Assembly (NCBI RefSeq): GCF_001499965.1
Contig: NZ_LQIT01000016.1
Coordinates: forward strand, 39,777-103,776
Direction: 5' to 3'
Source: Mycobacterium sp. GA-2829
Lineage (GTDB): Bacteria; Actinomycetota; Actinomycetes; Mycobacteriales; Mycobacteriaceae
Length of the DNA stretch: 64,000 nt
A program made the position numbers and the translations under genes. Position 1 is the first letter of the stretch. Every line of letters begins with the position of its first letter. This document shows positions 49,961 to 58,414 of the stretch, in pieces. The notes under the pieces are model-generated. The model searched no databases and was not told where the DNA came from. It was given only the letters and a program-made list of their open reading frames with translations.

Positions 49961-50746
49961 GTGCCCCGCGCACTGGTGACCAACGACGACGGGATCGACT
50001 CCCCCGGTCTGCACGCCCTGGCGTCCGCGGCGCAGCGAGCCGGGTTGGAGGTGATCGTGGCGGCACCCGTCGAGCAGGCCAGCGGGGCGAGTGCCGCGCT
50101 GAGCGCCGTCCGGCGCGACGGCCGAACGGTCGTCGAACAGCGCGAGATCCCCGGCCTCGACGTCGAGGCATGGGCGGTGCACGCGCAGCCGGGACACATC
50201 GTCGCCGCCGCGCTCAACGGCTGGTTCGACCCCCGTCCGGACCTCGTGCTGTCGGGAATCAACCACGGCGCCAACGTCGGTCGGGCCATCCTGCACTCCG
50301 GCACCGTCGGCGCCGCGCTCACCGCGAAGATCAGCGACACCCGCGCGCTCGCGGTGTCACTGGACGTCGCCCTGCATCCCACCGGTGAGCGGCACTGGAC
50401 AACGGCGGCCGGACTGGTGGCCCCGGTGTTGGAGTTGCTGTTCGACGCACCGGAGGGCACCGTGCTGTCCCTCAACGTCCCGGACCGGCCCGCGGGAGAG
50501 GTGGGTCCGCTTCGTCATGCGCGGTTGGCTCCCGGCGGCGCGGTGCAGACTCGGGTCGAGGAGGTTCGCGACGGCGGTGTGCGGTTGACCGAGGTCGAGG
50601 TGCCCGACAAGCCCGCCGAGGACACCGACAGCGCGTTGCTCGACGCCGGGCATCCGACGCTGACGGAGCTGCGGTCGGTCGAGGCGGATGAGGGCGAGCT
50701 GGTGCGAAAATGGTTGGCGGGGAACCGAAACGGGAACTCGGGCTAG
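49961..50746 (+). CDS. surE: SurE-type 5'/3'-nucleotidase
   Basis: A 261-residue phosphatase. VTNDDGIDSPGLHAL is the metal site (Asp-Asp), SGINHGANVGRAILHSGTVGAA the second conserved block, and LSLNVPD follows. SurE removes phosphate from nucleoside monophosphates under stress. GTG 49961 lies behind GGAGGAGG. Likely co-transcribed with the PfkB kinase. Its stop abuts that of the convergent MpaB-like gene. Confidence 0.92.
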   Translation: MPRALVTNDDGIDSPGLHALASAAQRAGLEVIVAAPVEQASGASAALSAVRRDGRTVVEQREIPGLDVEAWAVHAQPGHIVAAALNGWFDPRPDLVLSGINHGANVGRAILHSGTVGAALTAKISDTRALAVSLDVALHPTGERHWTTAAGLVAPVLELLFDAPEGTVLSLNVPDRPAGEVGPLRHARLAPGGAVQTRVEEVRDGGVRLTEVEVPDKPAEDTDSALLDAGHPTLTELRSVEADEGELVRKWLAGNRNGNSG

Positions 50747-52135
50747 CTAGCCGGTGAAACCCTCACCTGATGTCGAACGGTCGTGGTGGGTGTAGGTCAA
50801 CGGGATGTGCCGCCCGCCGGCGATCTTGTTCAACATCGCTATCCTCTCGCGCGCGGCCGAGCCGTTCCTCTTCCTGCGCTCACGGATGGGGTTCGACCAC
50901 GGCAGCTTGTCGGCGATGATCGCGATGCGGACGTTGAGCCGGGTGAGGTTCTCGAAGATCCGTACTCGACGTTCGAAGTCGTAGCCCAGCGGCTCGAACA
51001 AGGTGCCTGCGATCATCGCGTCGATCTGCCTGTGCCCGAACACGACTCCGGCCGGGGCCATGGCGATGGTCGCGGTGATCTGGTTGGCGTAGCGGGCGGC
51101 GAGGCCGCTGAGCCAGCGGGGCAGCGTCTCGGTCAACGTCGCCAGGTGTGTCGGGCCTGCGACGGCATCGACGAGCGCCGCACGCCACGGCGACGGGTTG
51201 CCGCCCCTGGCCAGCACGTAGTTCAACGATTTGATCAGCTCCAACCCGTTCGCGGAGTGGAGCCGCTCGGGAGCGCCCCACAACCGTCCGGAATACGACG
51301 AGTACTCGGCGAGATCCTCGAGCTGTTGCGGGGTCAGCGTGCGCCCGAAGGCATGGTCGACGAGGCGTCCGAGCAGCATCCCGCTGCCGAAACCCAGGAG
51401 CGACGTCACCGGGATGGGTTCGCCGAACTTGAGATAGACCTCGTCACCCCACTTCCGCCGTAGCCCGCGACTGGCCAGCGCGTGCATCAGTCGCACCCGG
51501 ACGACATCCTGGAACGCCTCCGAGCGGCGGTCGAAGATCTCAGGCAGCGTGAATTCCGCGAAGACACGCGCGGTTTCGATGAAGCGGCGCGGACCGTCGT
51601 CCGCGAAGCGACCGGTGGCGCCTGTCGCCGCGGAGATGTCGCCCGTCATCGCGGTCTCGTACAACGCCCACCCGCGGATGATCGTCGTGGCCGCCATCGT
51701 GCTCGAGACCGCCAGCATCCGGCCGCGTTCGGCGGCGACGAGGTCGAACTGACCGAGCAACTGGTCCAGGTGCTCGAAGAGTTCGACGAACTCGCGCGGG
51801 GGATCCTCGAGTGTCTCGATGCCTTGTGTCAGGGCCTGCTCGAACAGCGCCCGCCCCTGCTCGTGGCCGAGGCGTTCGAACACGTCGACCGCACCGATCA
51901 TGTGTTCGTCGGCCTGCCAGAAATAGTCGTCGCGCAGGCGCGTGAGCGTGTTGGGCCGGACCTCCTCGTCGATGTCGATCCAGTCGCCGAACATGAACTC
52001 CCGCATGTGACGCCACTGTGCGGCGAACTGGTCGCGGCCCGGCGGGATCGGCCGCAACGGCCGGTCGGGATCGTTGCGCCGATTGAAATCGACATCCTCG
52101 ACGAGGATGTCCGGGTGCTCACCGGTCACTGTCAT
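50747..52135 (-). CDS. Oxygenase MpaB family (DUF2236) protein
   Basis: A 462-residue helical protein. The DUF2236/MpaB region includes TMAATTIIRGWALYETAMTGD, VFAEFTLPEIF, VRVRLMHALASRGLR (His heme-ligand candidate), and GFGSGMLLGRLVDHAFG. Relatives include fungal MpaB' and latex-clearing protein Lcp, which are heme-dependent oxygenases. Substrate unknown. Divergent from the glutaminase. Confidence 0.82.
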   Translation of the reverse strand: MTVTGEHPDILVEDVDFNRRNDPDRPLRPIPPGRDQFAAQWRHMREFMFGDWIDIDEEVRPNTLTRLRDDYFWQADEHMIGAVDVFERLGHEQGRALFEQALTQGIETLEDPPREFVELFEHLDQLLGQFDLVAAERGRMLAVSSTMAATTIIRGWALYETAMTGDISAATGATGRFADDGPRRFIETARVFAEFTLPEIFDRRSEAFQDVVRVRLMHALASRGLRRKWGDEVYLKFGEPIPVTSLLGFGSGMLLGRLVDHAFGRTLTPQQLEDLAEYSSYSGRLWGAPERLHSANGLELIKSLNYVLARGGNPSPWRAALVDAVAGPTHLATLTETLPRWLSGLAARYANQITATIAMAPAGVVFGHRQIDAMIAGTLFEPLGYDFERRVRIFENLTRLNVRIAIIADKLPWSNPIRERRKRNGSAARERIAMLNKIAGGRHIPLTYTHHDRSTSGEGFTG

Positions 52136-52270
52136 GGAGCCGTCCTAACTCAGGAATAGAGGACACTGATTAAGAGGATAGCGCACGCGGGCCTGGGGGA
52201 ACCGCGGTCGCATGGCGGACTCGTGCGAAAGTGGTTGTCAACGCCGAACGGGCCCCGAGGTAGGAGGAAT

Positions 52271-53542
52271 ATGCGGTCACCGATTCCCGACTACCTGACC
52301 GAGGTGCTCGACGACATCGCCCCGGACACCTCCGGTGCGCTCGCGGACTACATTCCCGAACTGGCGGCCGCTGACCCCGATCGACTCGGCGCGGCCTTCG
52401 CCATGGTGGACGGTGCGGTCTACAGCGCCGGGGACGCCGACACCGAGTTCACGATCCAGTCGATCTCCAAACCGTTCACCTACGCACTGGCCCTCGCCGA
52501 CCGCGGCTTCGACGCGGTTCTCGCCAAGGTCGGTGTCGAACCGTCCGGGGAGGCGTTCAACGAGCTCTCGCTCGAGGGCGGTTCCGGACGCCCCCTCAAT
52601 CCCATGATCAATGCGGGCGCCATCACCGCGCACGCACTCGCCGGGCCCGAAGGACTCGACGCGGCAGAGCGGTTGGAGCGGGTGGTCGACGGCCTGTCGG
52701 CGTTCGCGGGTCGGCGGTTGGCGGCCGACGAATCGGCGTGCTCGTCGGAGATGGATCACGCGCACCGCAACCTGTCCATCGCGCACATGCTCCGCAGTTA
52801 CGACATCCTCACCGAGGATCCCGGGACGGTCGTCGCCGGGTACACCCGCCAGTGCTCGCTGCTGGTGACGACCCGGGACCTGGCCATCATGGCCGCCACG
52901 TTGGCCAACCGCGGGGTCAACCCGCTCTCGGGCGAACGGGTGGTCTCGGGCGCCGTGGTCCGCCAGGTGCTCAGCGTGATGTCCACCTGCGGGATGTACG
53001 ACGCCGCCGGGGACTGGGCCACGCAGGTCGGCATACCCGCGAAGAGCGGTGTGGCCGGCGGCGTGATCGGAGCCCTGCCCGGTCAGATCGGAATCGCCAC
53101 GTTCTCACCGCGATTGGACGCCCAGGGCAACAGCGTTCGCGGAGTCTCTCTGTTCGAACGGTTCTCGTCCGACATGGGCCTGCATCTGATGGAGGTCCCC
53201 CCTGCCGCACGCGCAGTGGTCCGGTCCAACAAGGTCGTCGGCACCGGCCCTGACGCGATCCGGGTCTTCCGGCTCCAGGGCGGAATCCGCTTCGCCGGTG
53301 CCGAGAAGGTGGTCCGGGAAGCGGTGGAGACCGCCCCGCTCGAGTCCCGGGTGGCGCTCGACGTCACGATGGTCTACTCGATCGACGACGTGGCCCGCCG
53401 CACGCTGCTGGAGGTGGTCCGCCGGCTGACGCTCGACGGCCACGACGTCTACCTGATCGATCCGGAGGTGGTCATCCCGGACCCCGATCCCGGTGACGGC
53501 GGCCGGTTGACCGTCGTCAGCGGCATCGACCAGATCCGCTAG
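52271..53542 (+). CDS. glsA: Glutaminase fused to a C-terminal STAS-like domain
   Basis: A 423-residue protein starting at ATG 52271 behind AGGAGGAAT. Residues 1-310 are a complete beta-lactamase-fold glutaminase: FTIQSISKPFTYALAL (Ser-x-x-Lys), PLNPMINAGAI, SEMDHAHRNLSIAHML, and SGVAGGVIGALPGQIGIA. The last 100 residues (RVFRLQGGIRFAGAE ... DVYLIDPE) look like a STAS domain. It hydrolyses glutamine to glutamate and ammonia; the STAS part may tie this to a partner or an anti-sigma type switch. Confidence 0.9.
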   Translation: MRSPIPDYLTEVLDDIAPDTSGALADYIPELAAADPDRLGAAFAMVDGAVYSAGDADTEFTIQSISKPFTYALALADRGFDAVLAKVGVEPSGEAFNELSLEGGSGRPLNPMINAGAITAHALAGPEGLDAAERLERVVDGLSAFAGRRLAADESACSSEMDHAHRNLSIAHMLRSYDILTEDPGTVVAGYTRQCSLLVTTRDLAIMAATLANRGVNPLSGERVVSGAVVRQVLSVMSTCGMYDAAGDWATQVGIPAKSGVAGGVIGALPGQIGIATFSPRLDAQGNSVRGVSLFERFSSDMGLHLMEVPPAARAVVRSNKVVGTGPDAIRVFRLQGGIRFAGAEKVVREAVETAPLESRVALDVTMVYSIDDVARRTLLEVVRRLTLDGHDVYLIDPEVVIPDPDPGDGGRLTVVSGIDQIR

Positions 53543-53546
53543 CCGG

Positions 53547-54338
53547 TCAGGCGGCCGCCTTGGGATGGCGTGCGGCCATCGCGAGGAGTCGCAGATACCC
53601 GGGCAGCTGCCAGGCCGCCCGGCCGACGAACAACCCTGTGACGTGGTCGATGCCGAGCAGCTCCTCGGCGTTGTCGAGATTCACGGAGCCGCCGTAGAGC
53701 AAACCCCTTGTGCGACCGCCATATTCACGATGCAAATCCGCGAACGGCGCGCGCAGCTCCTCGACGGTCGCGGGGCGCCCGTGCTCGCCGATCGCCCAGA
53801 TGGGCTCGTAAGCGATGAGAACGCGGCCGAGTTGCCCGTCGGTGAGACCGTCCAACGCGCCGGCCGCCTGGTCCAGGATGAATCGGGAGGACTCGCCTGC
53901 GCTCTTGGTGTCGGCGCTCTCCCCGATGCACAGCAGGGGAGTGAGTCCGTGCGCCAGAGCCGCAGCGACCTTGAGGCGGGTGGTCTCCACGGTTTCCCCG
54001 AAATGCTCGCGACGTTCGGAGTGGCCGATCTCGACGAGTTGGGCACCGGCGTCCTTCGCCTGCGCGACCGACACCTCCCCCGTCCAGGCGCCTTCATCGT
54101 CCCAGTGCGCGTTCTGCACACCGAGCAGCACCGGCGAATCGGCGCCGAGTTCCTCGCGCACGGTGGTGAGTGCGGTGAAGGACGGGATGACGAAGGGCTG
54201 CACGCCCGGCAGTGCGGTAGCGGTCACATGATCGGCGAGTCCCCGGGCGTATCCGCGGGATTCGGCGAGGCCCTTGTTCATCTTCCAGCTGGTGCCGATC
54301 CACAACCGGGCCGCGTCCGGCGCCTGCGGGTCAGTCAC
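53547..54338 (-). CDS. Triosephosphate isomerase-like tetrose-phosphate isomerase (EryH-type candidate)
   Basis: A 263-residue TIM-fold isomerase with the full catalytic set: Lys in TSWKMNKG, His in EIGHSERREHFGET, Glu in AYEPIWAIG, and the phosphate loop YGGSVNLDN. It starts at GTG 54338, overlapping the RpiB gene by 8 nt. A housekeeping tpiA in mycobacteria is normally with gap-pgk, so this copy with dhaK and rpiB is more likely a specialised isomerase acting on a tetrulose phosphate, as EryH does in erythritol catabolism. Confidence 0.88.
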   Translation of the reverse strand: MTDPQAPDAARLWIGTSWKMNKGLAESRGYARGLADHVTATALPGVQPFVIPSFTALTTVREELGADSPVLLGVQNAHWDDEGAWTGEVSVAQAKDAGAQLVEIGHSERREHFGETVETTRLKVAAALAHGLTPLLCIGESADTKSAGESSRFILDQAAGALDGLTDGQLGRVLIAYEPIWAIGEHGRPATVEELRAPFADLHREYGGRTRGLLYGGSVNLDNAEELLGIDHVTGLFVGRAAWQLPGYLRLLAMAARHPKAAA

Positions 54339-54789
54339 CCTCGTACGCGCAGATGTCGTCGACCTTGGCCGCGGAGGAGGACTGGGGGTCGAATTCCAGT
54401 CCGAGCCATTCCTTCACCAGGACCCGCGCCAATTCCAGTCCCACGACACGTTCGCCCATGCACAGCACCTGCGCGTTGTTCGACAGCACGGACCGCTGCA
54501 CGGAGTACAGATCGTGGGCGGTGACCGCCCGGATGCCCTTGACCTTGTTCGCGGCGATCGCGACGCCGAGGCCGGTACCGCAGATCAGCAGGGCACGGTC
54601 GGCCTCACCCTTGGCGATCTTCTCGGCCGCGGCGATCGCGACGTTCGGGTAAGAGGTGGTGTCGTCGACGTCGGCGACACCGACGTCCTCGATGGAGGCC
54701 ACCCGATCGTCGGACTCGAGGTCCTTACGCAACGCCGCCTTGTAGTTGAATCCCGCGTTGTCGCCGCCGATCACTATCCGCAACGCCAT
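54331..54789 (-). CDS. RpiB/LacAB family sugar-phosphate isomerase (EryI-type candidate)
   Basis: A 152-residue RpiB-fold isomerase. IGGDNAGFNYK, LLICGTGLGVAIAANKVKGIRAVTAHD with the catalytic Cys, and SNNAQVLCMGER are family motifs. The usual DHAG at the start is altered to DNAG. In erythritol pathways EryI, of this family, makes D-erythrose 4-phosphate. Second gene of dhaK-rpiB-tpiA on the minus strand, 24 nt after dhaK. Confidence 0.9.
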   Translation of the reverse strand: MALRIVIGGDNAGFNYKAALRKDLESDDRVASIEDVGVADVDDTTSYPNVAIAAAEKIAKGEADRALLICGTGLGVAIAANKVKGIRAVTAHDLYSVQRSVLSNNAQVLCMGERVVGLELARVLVKEWLGLEFDPQSSSAAKVDDICAYEGD

Positions 54790-54813
54790 TGTTCTCTCCT
54801 TCTCGATTTACGA

Positions 54814-56529
54814 TCACCTGGTCAGGTGCTCGCCCAGTGCTTTCATCAGAAGCGCGAACGACAGCGCTCCGGGGTCGGGGGTGCCGACACTCTTCTCGCC
54901 GAGTACCCGCGCGCGTCCCAACCGCGCGGTGAAATCCGCTGTTTTTTCGGCCGCTTCGCTCGCCACCCGTGCCGCGGTGATGATCGCGGGGCCCGCCTGC
55001 GTGTCGAACGCCTCGACCAGCGCATCGCGGAACGGTACGGCGGCGTCCACCATCGTCTTGTCCCCCGGCTTGGCGCCACCGAGCCGCAGGATGGCGTCGA
55101 TGCCGGCGTACACCGCGTCGACGACCGTTCGGTCATTGGAGCCGTCGGCGTCGGAGAAGACGCCACCGGCGCTGGTCAACGCCGCACCCCACAGCGCGCC
55201 TGAGGTTCCGCCCGCCGCGTCGGCCCACGCCTGACCGGCCAGCAGCAGCGTGGTCCGGGCGCCGGCCCCCTGTCCGGCTGCCGCACGCGCGGCCTGCGCT
55301 GCGCCGCGCGAACCGAACGCCATGCCCTGGCCGTGGTCGCCGTCGCCGGCGACGGCGTCGATGCGGCCCAGCTCGGCCTCGTTCTCGGCGCACACCTTTT
55401 GGAAAGTCTCAAGCGCGGCAACGACATTGCGCGCACAGGCCTGGGAGTCCTCGCTGGCCTGCGGGATGTCGGTCGCCGCCGCGTCCCACGTCTTGGTGCG
55501 CGCGGGGCGTTCCACCGCGGGCATCGCGCCGCGACGATAGGCCGGGGTCTCCACCGGCGCCGTCCACAGCCGTTCGAGTTCCTCGTCCAGGTAGACCAGG
55601 GTCAACGACACACCGGCCATGTCGAGGCTGGTGACGAATTCGCCGACCTCCGGGCGCACAGCGGTGAAGCCCTGCTGCTCGAGCCTTTCGGCGATCCGGC
55701 CGTACACGACGAACAACTCTTCGTACTTCACCGTGCCGAGCCCGTTCAGGATCACCGCGACCCGGCCGTCGTAGCCGTTCTCACCGCGGGCCGGCTCCTC
55801 CGCGGTGACCCCGTCGAACAGCAGGTCGGCGACCTCGGCCGCGGTCCCGAGTCGGTTGTCCCGCACCCCGGGTTCGCCGTGGATGCCGAGCCCGACGCCC
55901 ATCCAGCCCTTCTCCACGTGGAACAGCGGTTCGGTGGCACCGGGCAGCGTGCATCCCTCGAAAGCCAGGCCGAACGAGCGGGTCGCGTCGTTGGCCTTCC
56001 ATGCCACCCGCTCGGCCTCGTCGAGGTCGGCGCCGGCTTCGATTGCGGCACCGGCGATCTTGAACACCGGCAGGTCGCCCGCGACGCCGCGGCGGTCGCG
56101 ATGGTTCTCCGGGCTGTTGGAGGCGATGTCGTCGCTGACGGTCACGATGCGTACGTCGATGCCCTCGTGACGCAACTTCTCCGCGGCGAGACCGAAGTGC
56201 AGGACGTCGCCGGCGTAGTTACCGAACCCGAGGATGACGCCACCGCCGTTCTCGGCATTGCGCACCACGGAGTAGACCTCGGAGGCCGACGGCGAGGCGA
56301 AGACGTTTCCGCACGGGGCGCCGTGGCCCATGCCGGGGCCCACCCACCCGGCGAAGGCCGGGTAGTGGCCGGACCCTCCCCCGATCACCAGGGCCGGCTG
56401 GCCCTGGGGTGTCTCGGTCGACCGGACGACACCGCCGGGTACCTCGATGAGGAGATCGGGATTCGCGGCGACGAGGCCACGAACCGCCTCGTCGGCGAAC
56501 TTGTCCGGAGAGTTGAGGAGGTACGTCAT
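54814..56529 (-). CDS. DhaK-DhaL fused ketose kinase (tetrulose/dihydroxyacetone kinase)
   Basis: A 571-residue ATP-dependent kinase. The DhaK half has VIGGGSGHYPAFAGWVGPGM, FGNYAGDVLHFGLA and GIHGEPGVRDNR with the His that binds the ketose covalently. The DhaL half (from about 360) has VAGDGDHGQGMAFG with the Mg-binding Asp set and GGTSGALWGAAL. It phosphorylates dihydroxyacetone or a four-carbon ketose such as erythrulose (LerK/DerK in M. smegmatis). The flanking isomerases favour a tetrulose. First gene of its operon, with a TCCTATAGGA operator 68 nt upstream. Confidence 0.9.
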   Translation of the reverse strand: MTYLLNSPDKFADEAVRGLVAANPDLLIEVPGGVVRSTETPQGQPALVIGGGSGHYPAFAGWVGPGMGHGAPCGNVFASPSASEVYSVVRNAENGGGVILGFGNYAGDVLHFGLAAEKLRHEGIDVRIVTVSDDIASNSPENHRDRRGVAGDLPVFKIAGAAIEAGADLDEAERVAWKANDATRSFGLAFEGCTLPGATEPLFHVEKGWMGVGLGIHGEPGVRDNRLGTAAEVADLLFDGVTAEEPARGENGYDGRVAVILNGLGTVKYEELFVVYGRIAERLEQQGFTAVRPEVGEFVTSLDMAGVSLTLVYLDEELERLWTAPVETPAYRRGAMPAVERPARTKTWDAAATDIPQASEDSQACARNVVAALETFQKVCAENEAELGRIDAVAGDGDHGQGMAFGSRGAAQAARAAAGQGAGARTTLLLAGQAWADAAGGTSGALWGAALTSAGGVFSDADGSNDRTVVDAVYAGIDAILRLGGAKPGDKTMVDAAVPFRDALVEAFDTQAGPAIITAARVASEAAEKTADFTARLGRARVLGEKSVGTPDPGALSFALLMKALGEHLTR

Positions 56530-56596
56530 TGTTCCGTCCTTCGGGATCGGCCGGTGCGACCGCAGTGCACGTTGGCGACGCGGTGCGTATCGCCCG

Positions 56597-56608
56597 ATCC
56601 TATAGGAT
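56597..56608. promoter_or_regulatory. GntR operator of the kinase operon
   Basis: ATCCTATAGGAT is a perfect 12-bp palindrome between gntR and the kinase gene. Its TCCTATAGGA core is repeated at 57423-57432, on the other side of gntR. Confidence 0.75.
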
Positions 56609-56616
56609 TTTGTCCG

Positions 56617-57321
56617 TCACGTCAGCGGCGCCGCCGCCCGTACGGCCTGGGCGTGCTCGCTCAGCGCGCGCTCCTTCACGCTCACGATGTGCGAGTGCAT
56701 GATCCGGTACACCTCGGGTCCGTAACCGCGGCGCAGCGCCGCCAGCAGCTCCCGATGCTCGGCGATCGCATGTGCGGAGTCCCGGACACCGATCCCGATG
56801 AACAGTCGAAAGCGTTGCCCGTGGCCGCCCAGTGCGTCATAGGCGCGGAGCAGCGCGGCGTTGTCCGCATGTTCGGCGATGAGCCGATGGAACCGTTCAT
56901 CCGCGCGGTGGTACTCGCGGATCGCCGCCGCATCGGAGGTGTGCGGTGCCCGCTCCTGTTCGTCGATCGCCTTCTCCAGAGCGTCGAGCCAGCCGTCATC
57001 GACACGCGCACAAGCCAATTCCGCGAGCCGCGGCTCGATGAGCAGGCGCGCGTCCATGATGTCGGCGATCTCCTTGGCGTCCGGCATCTCGGGCACGCGG
57101 TAGCCGCGCATGGCCACCCGGACGACGGTCCCGGTGGATTCGAGCCGAGCCAACGCCTCGCGCACCGGCGTCGGCGAGACGCCGAGGTGGCGCGCGGTTC
57201 CGTCGATGCTGACGGCATCGCCCGATTTCAGCGTGCCATCGAGAAGCAGCTCCATCAGGCGCTCGTAGACCTGATCGACGAGCGTGCTGCGTATCGGTTT
57301 GCGGTCCTCGTCGGCTTCCAC
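56617..57321 (-). CDS. GntR (FCD) regulator of the tetrose/sugar-acid cluster
   Basis: A 234-residue GntR regulator starting at GTG 57321. The winged helix reads SIDGTARHLGVSPTPVREALARLESTGTVVRVAMRGYRVP; the FCD domain has ADERFHRLIAEHADN and EHRELLAALRRG. It sits between the two operons of the cluster and has one TCCTATAGGA palindrome on each side, so it probably controls both and itself. The ligand is likely the sugar acid or a phosphorylated intermediate. Confidence 0.9.
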   Translation of the reverse strand: MEADEDRKPIRSTLVDQVYERLMELLLDGTLKSGDAVSIDGTARHLGVSPTPVREALARLESTGTVVRVAMRGYRVPEMPDAKEIADIMDARLLIEPRLAELACARVDDGWLDALEKAIDEQERAPHTSDAAAIREYHRADERFHRLIAEHADNAALLRAYDALGGHGQRFRLFIGIGVRDSAHAIAEHRELLAALRRGYGPEVYRIMHSHIVSVKERALSEHAQAVRAAAPLT

Positions 57322-57422
57322 TACAGACCTTTCCGCATCCGGGCCGTGCCACGGCCCGGAGAACGCCGCACTGAATCAGTGAGCGGATCCTACCGGCATT
57401 GACAACATCGCGCCGCCCTATA

Positions 57423-57432
57423 TCCTATAGGA
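57423..57432. promoter_or_regulatory. GntR operator of the TIM-barrel/dehydrogenase/permease operon
   Basis: TCCTATAGGA is a perfect 10-bp palindrome, 41 nt before the start of the TIM-barrel gene and 102 nt before gntR. It matches the core of the palindrome at 56597-56608. Confidence 0.75.
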
Positions 57433-57473
57433 ATTAGTCAGCCTTTGTGACTCAGACCACTTGGAGGTCCCGC

Positions 57474-58394
57474 TTGTACTCCGCTCACAACTGGCCGATC
57501 GCGGCGAACATGCTCGGTTTCGGCAACCGCGCCCCCGACGGCGGCCACATCAAGGACGCCCCGGCCGACGTGTGGGCCAAGCAGCTGCGTCAGGTCCGCG
57601 AGCTGGGGTTCGACCACATCGATCCCACCGACGCCTGGGTGCCGCTCGCCGCGCTGTCGGACAGCCGGGTCGAGGAGTTCCGCACCGTCCTGAGCGACGA
57701 GGGGCTGGCGATCTCGTCGATCTCGATGACGCGCAGCTCGGTCGTCGACGTGGAGAACGGTGAGCGCAACCTGGCCGACGCGCATCGCCTCATCGACCTG
57801 GCGCCGTCGTTCGGCGCCACCATCGTCAACACCGGCTTCATGCAGGCGATCACGCCCGAACAGGCCGAACAGATCTGGTTCTGGTTGACCGTGGGCCACG
57901 TCGACGACCCGGCGCTGCGCGATCTGGCGATCGAGCGTGTCCGCGAACTCGGCGACCACGCCCGCGCGAACGGCATCCAGCTCAGCCTCGAGATGTACGA
58001 GGACACCTACATCGGGACACCCGATGAGGCCGTCGGGTTCATCCGCGACGTCGACCACGACGCCGTCGGGCTCAACCCGGACCTCGGCAACCTGATCCGC
58101 CTGCACCGCCCGATGCCGCACTTCAGCGAGATGTACGCCAAAGTGCTGCCGTACTCGAACTTCTGGCACATCAAGAACTACTCGCGCGACTACGACCCGG
58201 CGACCGGGGCGTACAGCTCCGCACCGCTCCCGCTGAAGTACGGATACATCAACTACCGCCAGATGATCCGTCTCGCACTCGAACTCGGCTACACCGGCCC
58301 GTTCTGCTGCGAGCACTACGGCTCCGATTCCCTTGGCGTGTGCGCCGAGAACCGCGAGTACATCCAGCAAGTTCTCACCTCCGCACTCGCCTGA
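57474..58394 (+). CDS. Metal-dependent TIM-barrel sugar isomerase/epimerase or decarboxylase
   Basis: A 306-residue AP-endonuclease-2/xylose-isomerase-like barrel. TTG 57474 is preferred, 6 nt after GGAGG; GTG 57447 would place the ribosome site inside the gene. The four metal ligands expected for the fold are visible: Glu in SLEMYEDTY, Asp in GLNPDLGN, His in FWHIKNYS, Glu in CCEHYGSDS. Relatives with four-carbon roles include EryC (tetrulose-phosphate epimerase), LerI and OiaC (3-oxo-isoapionate decarboxylase giving L-erythrulose). Next to a 3-keto-acid-forming dehydrogenase, a decarboxylase role is attractive but unproven. Confidence 0.82.
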   Translation: MYSAHNWPIAANMLGFGNRAPDGGHIKDAPADVWAKQLRQVRELGFDHIDPTDAWVPLAALSDSRVEEFRTVLSDEGLAISSISMTRSSVVDVENGERNLADAHRLIDLAPSFGATIVNTGFMQAITPEQAEQIWFWLTVGHVDDPALRDLAIERVRELGDHARANGIQLSLEMYEDTYIGTPDEAVGFIRDVDHDAVGLNPDLGNLIRLHRPMPHFSEMYAKVLPYSNFWHIKNYSRDYDPATGAYSSAPLPLKYGYINYRQMIRLALELGYTGPFCCEHYGSDSLGVCAENREYIQQVLTSALA

Positions 58395-58414
58395 CCCGAC
58401 CTGAAGGACACCTC

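Noticed and set aside
55333..57402. A 689-codon frame opposite the kinase and gntR
   Set aside because: Antisense shadow in GC-rich DNA; minus-strand genes explain the region.
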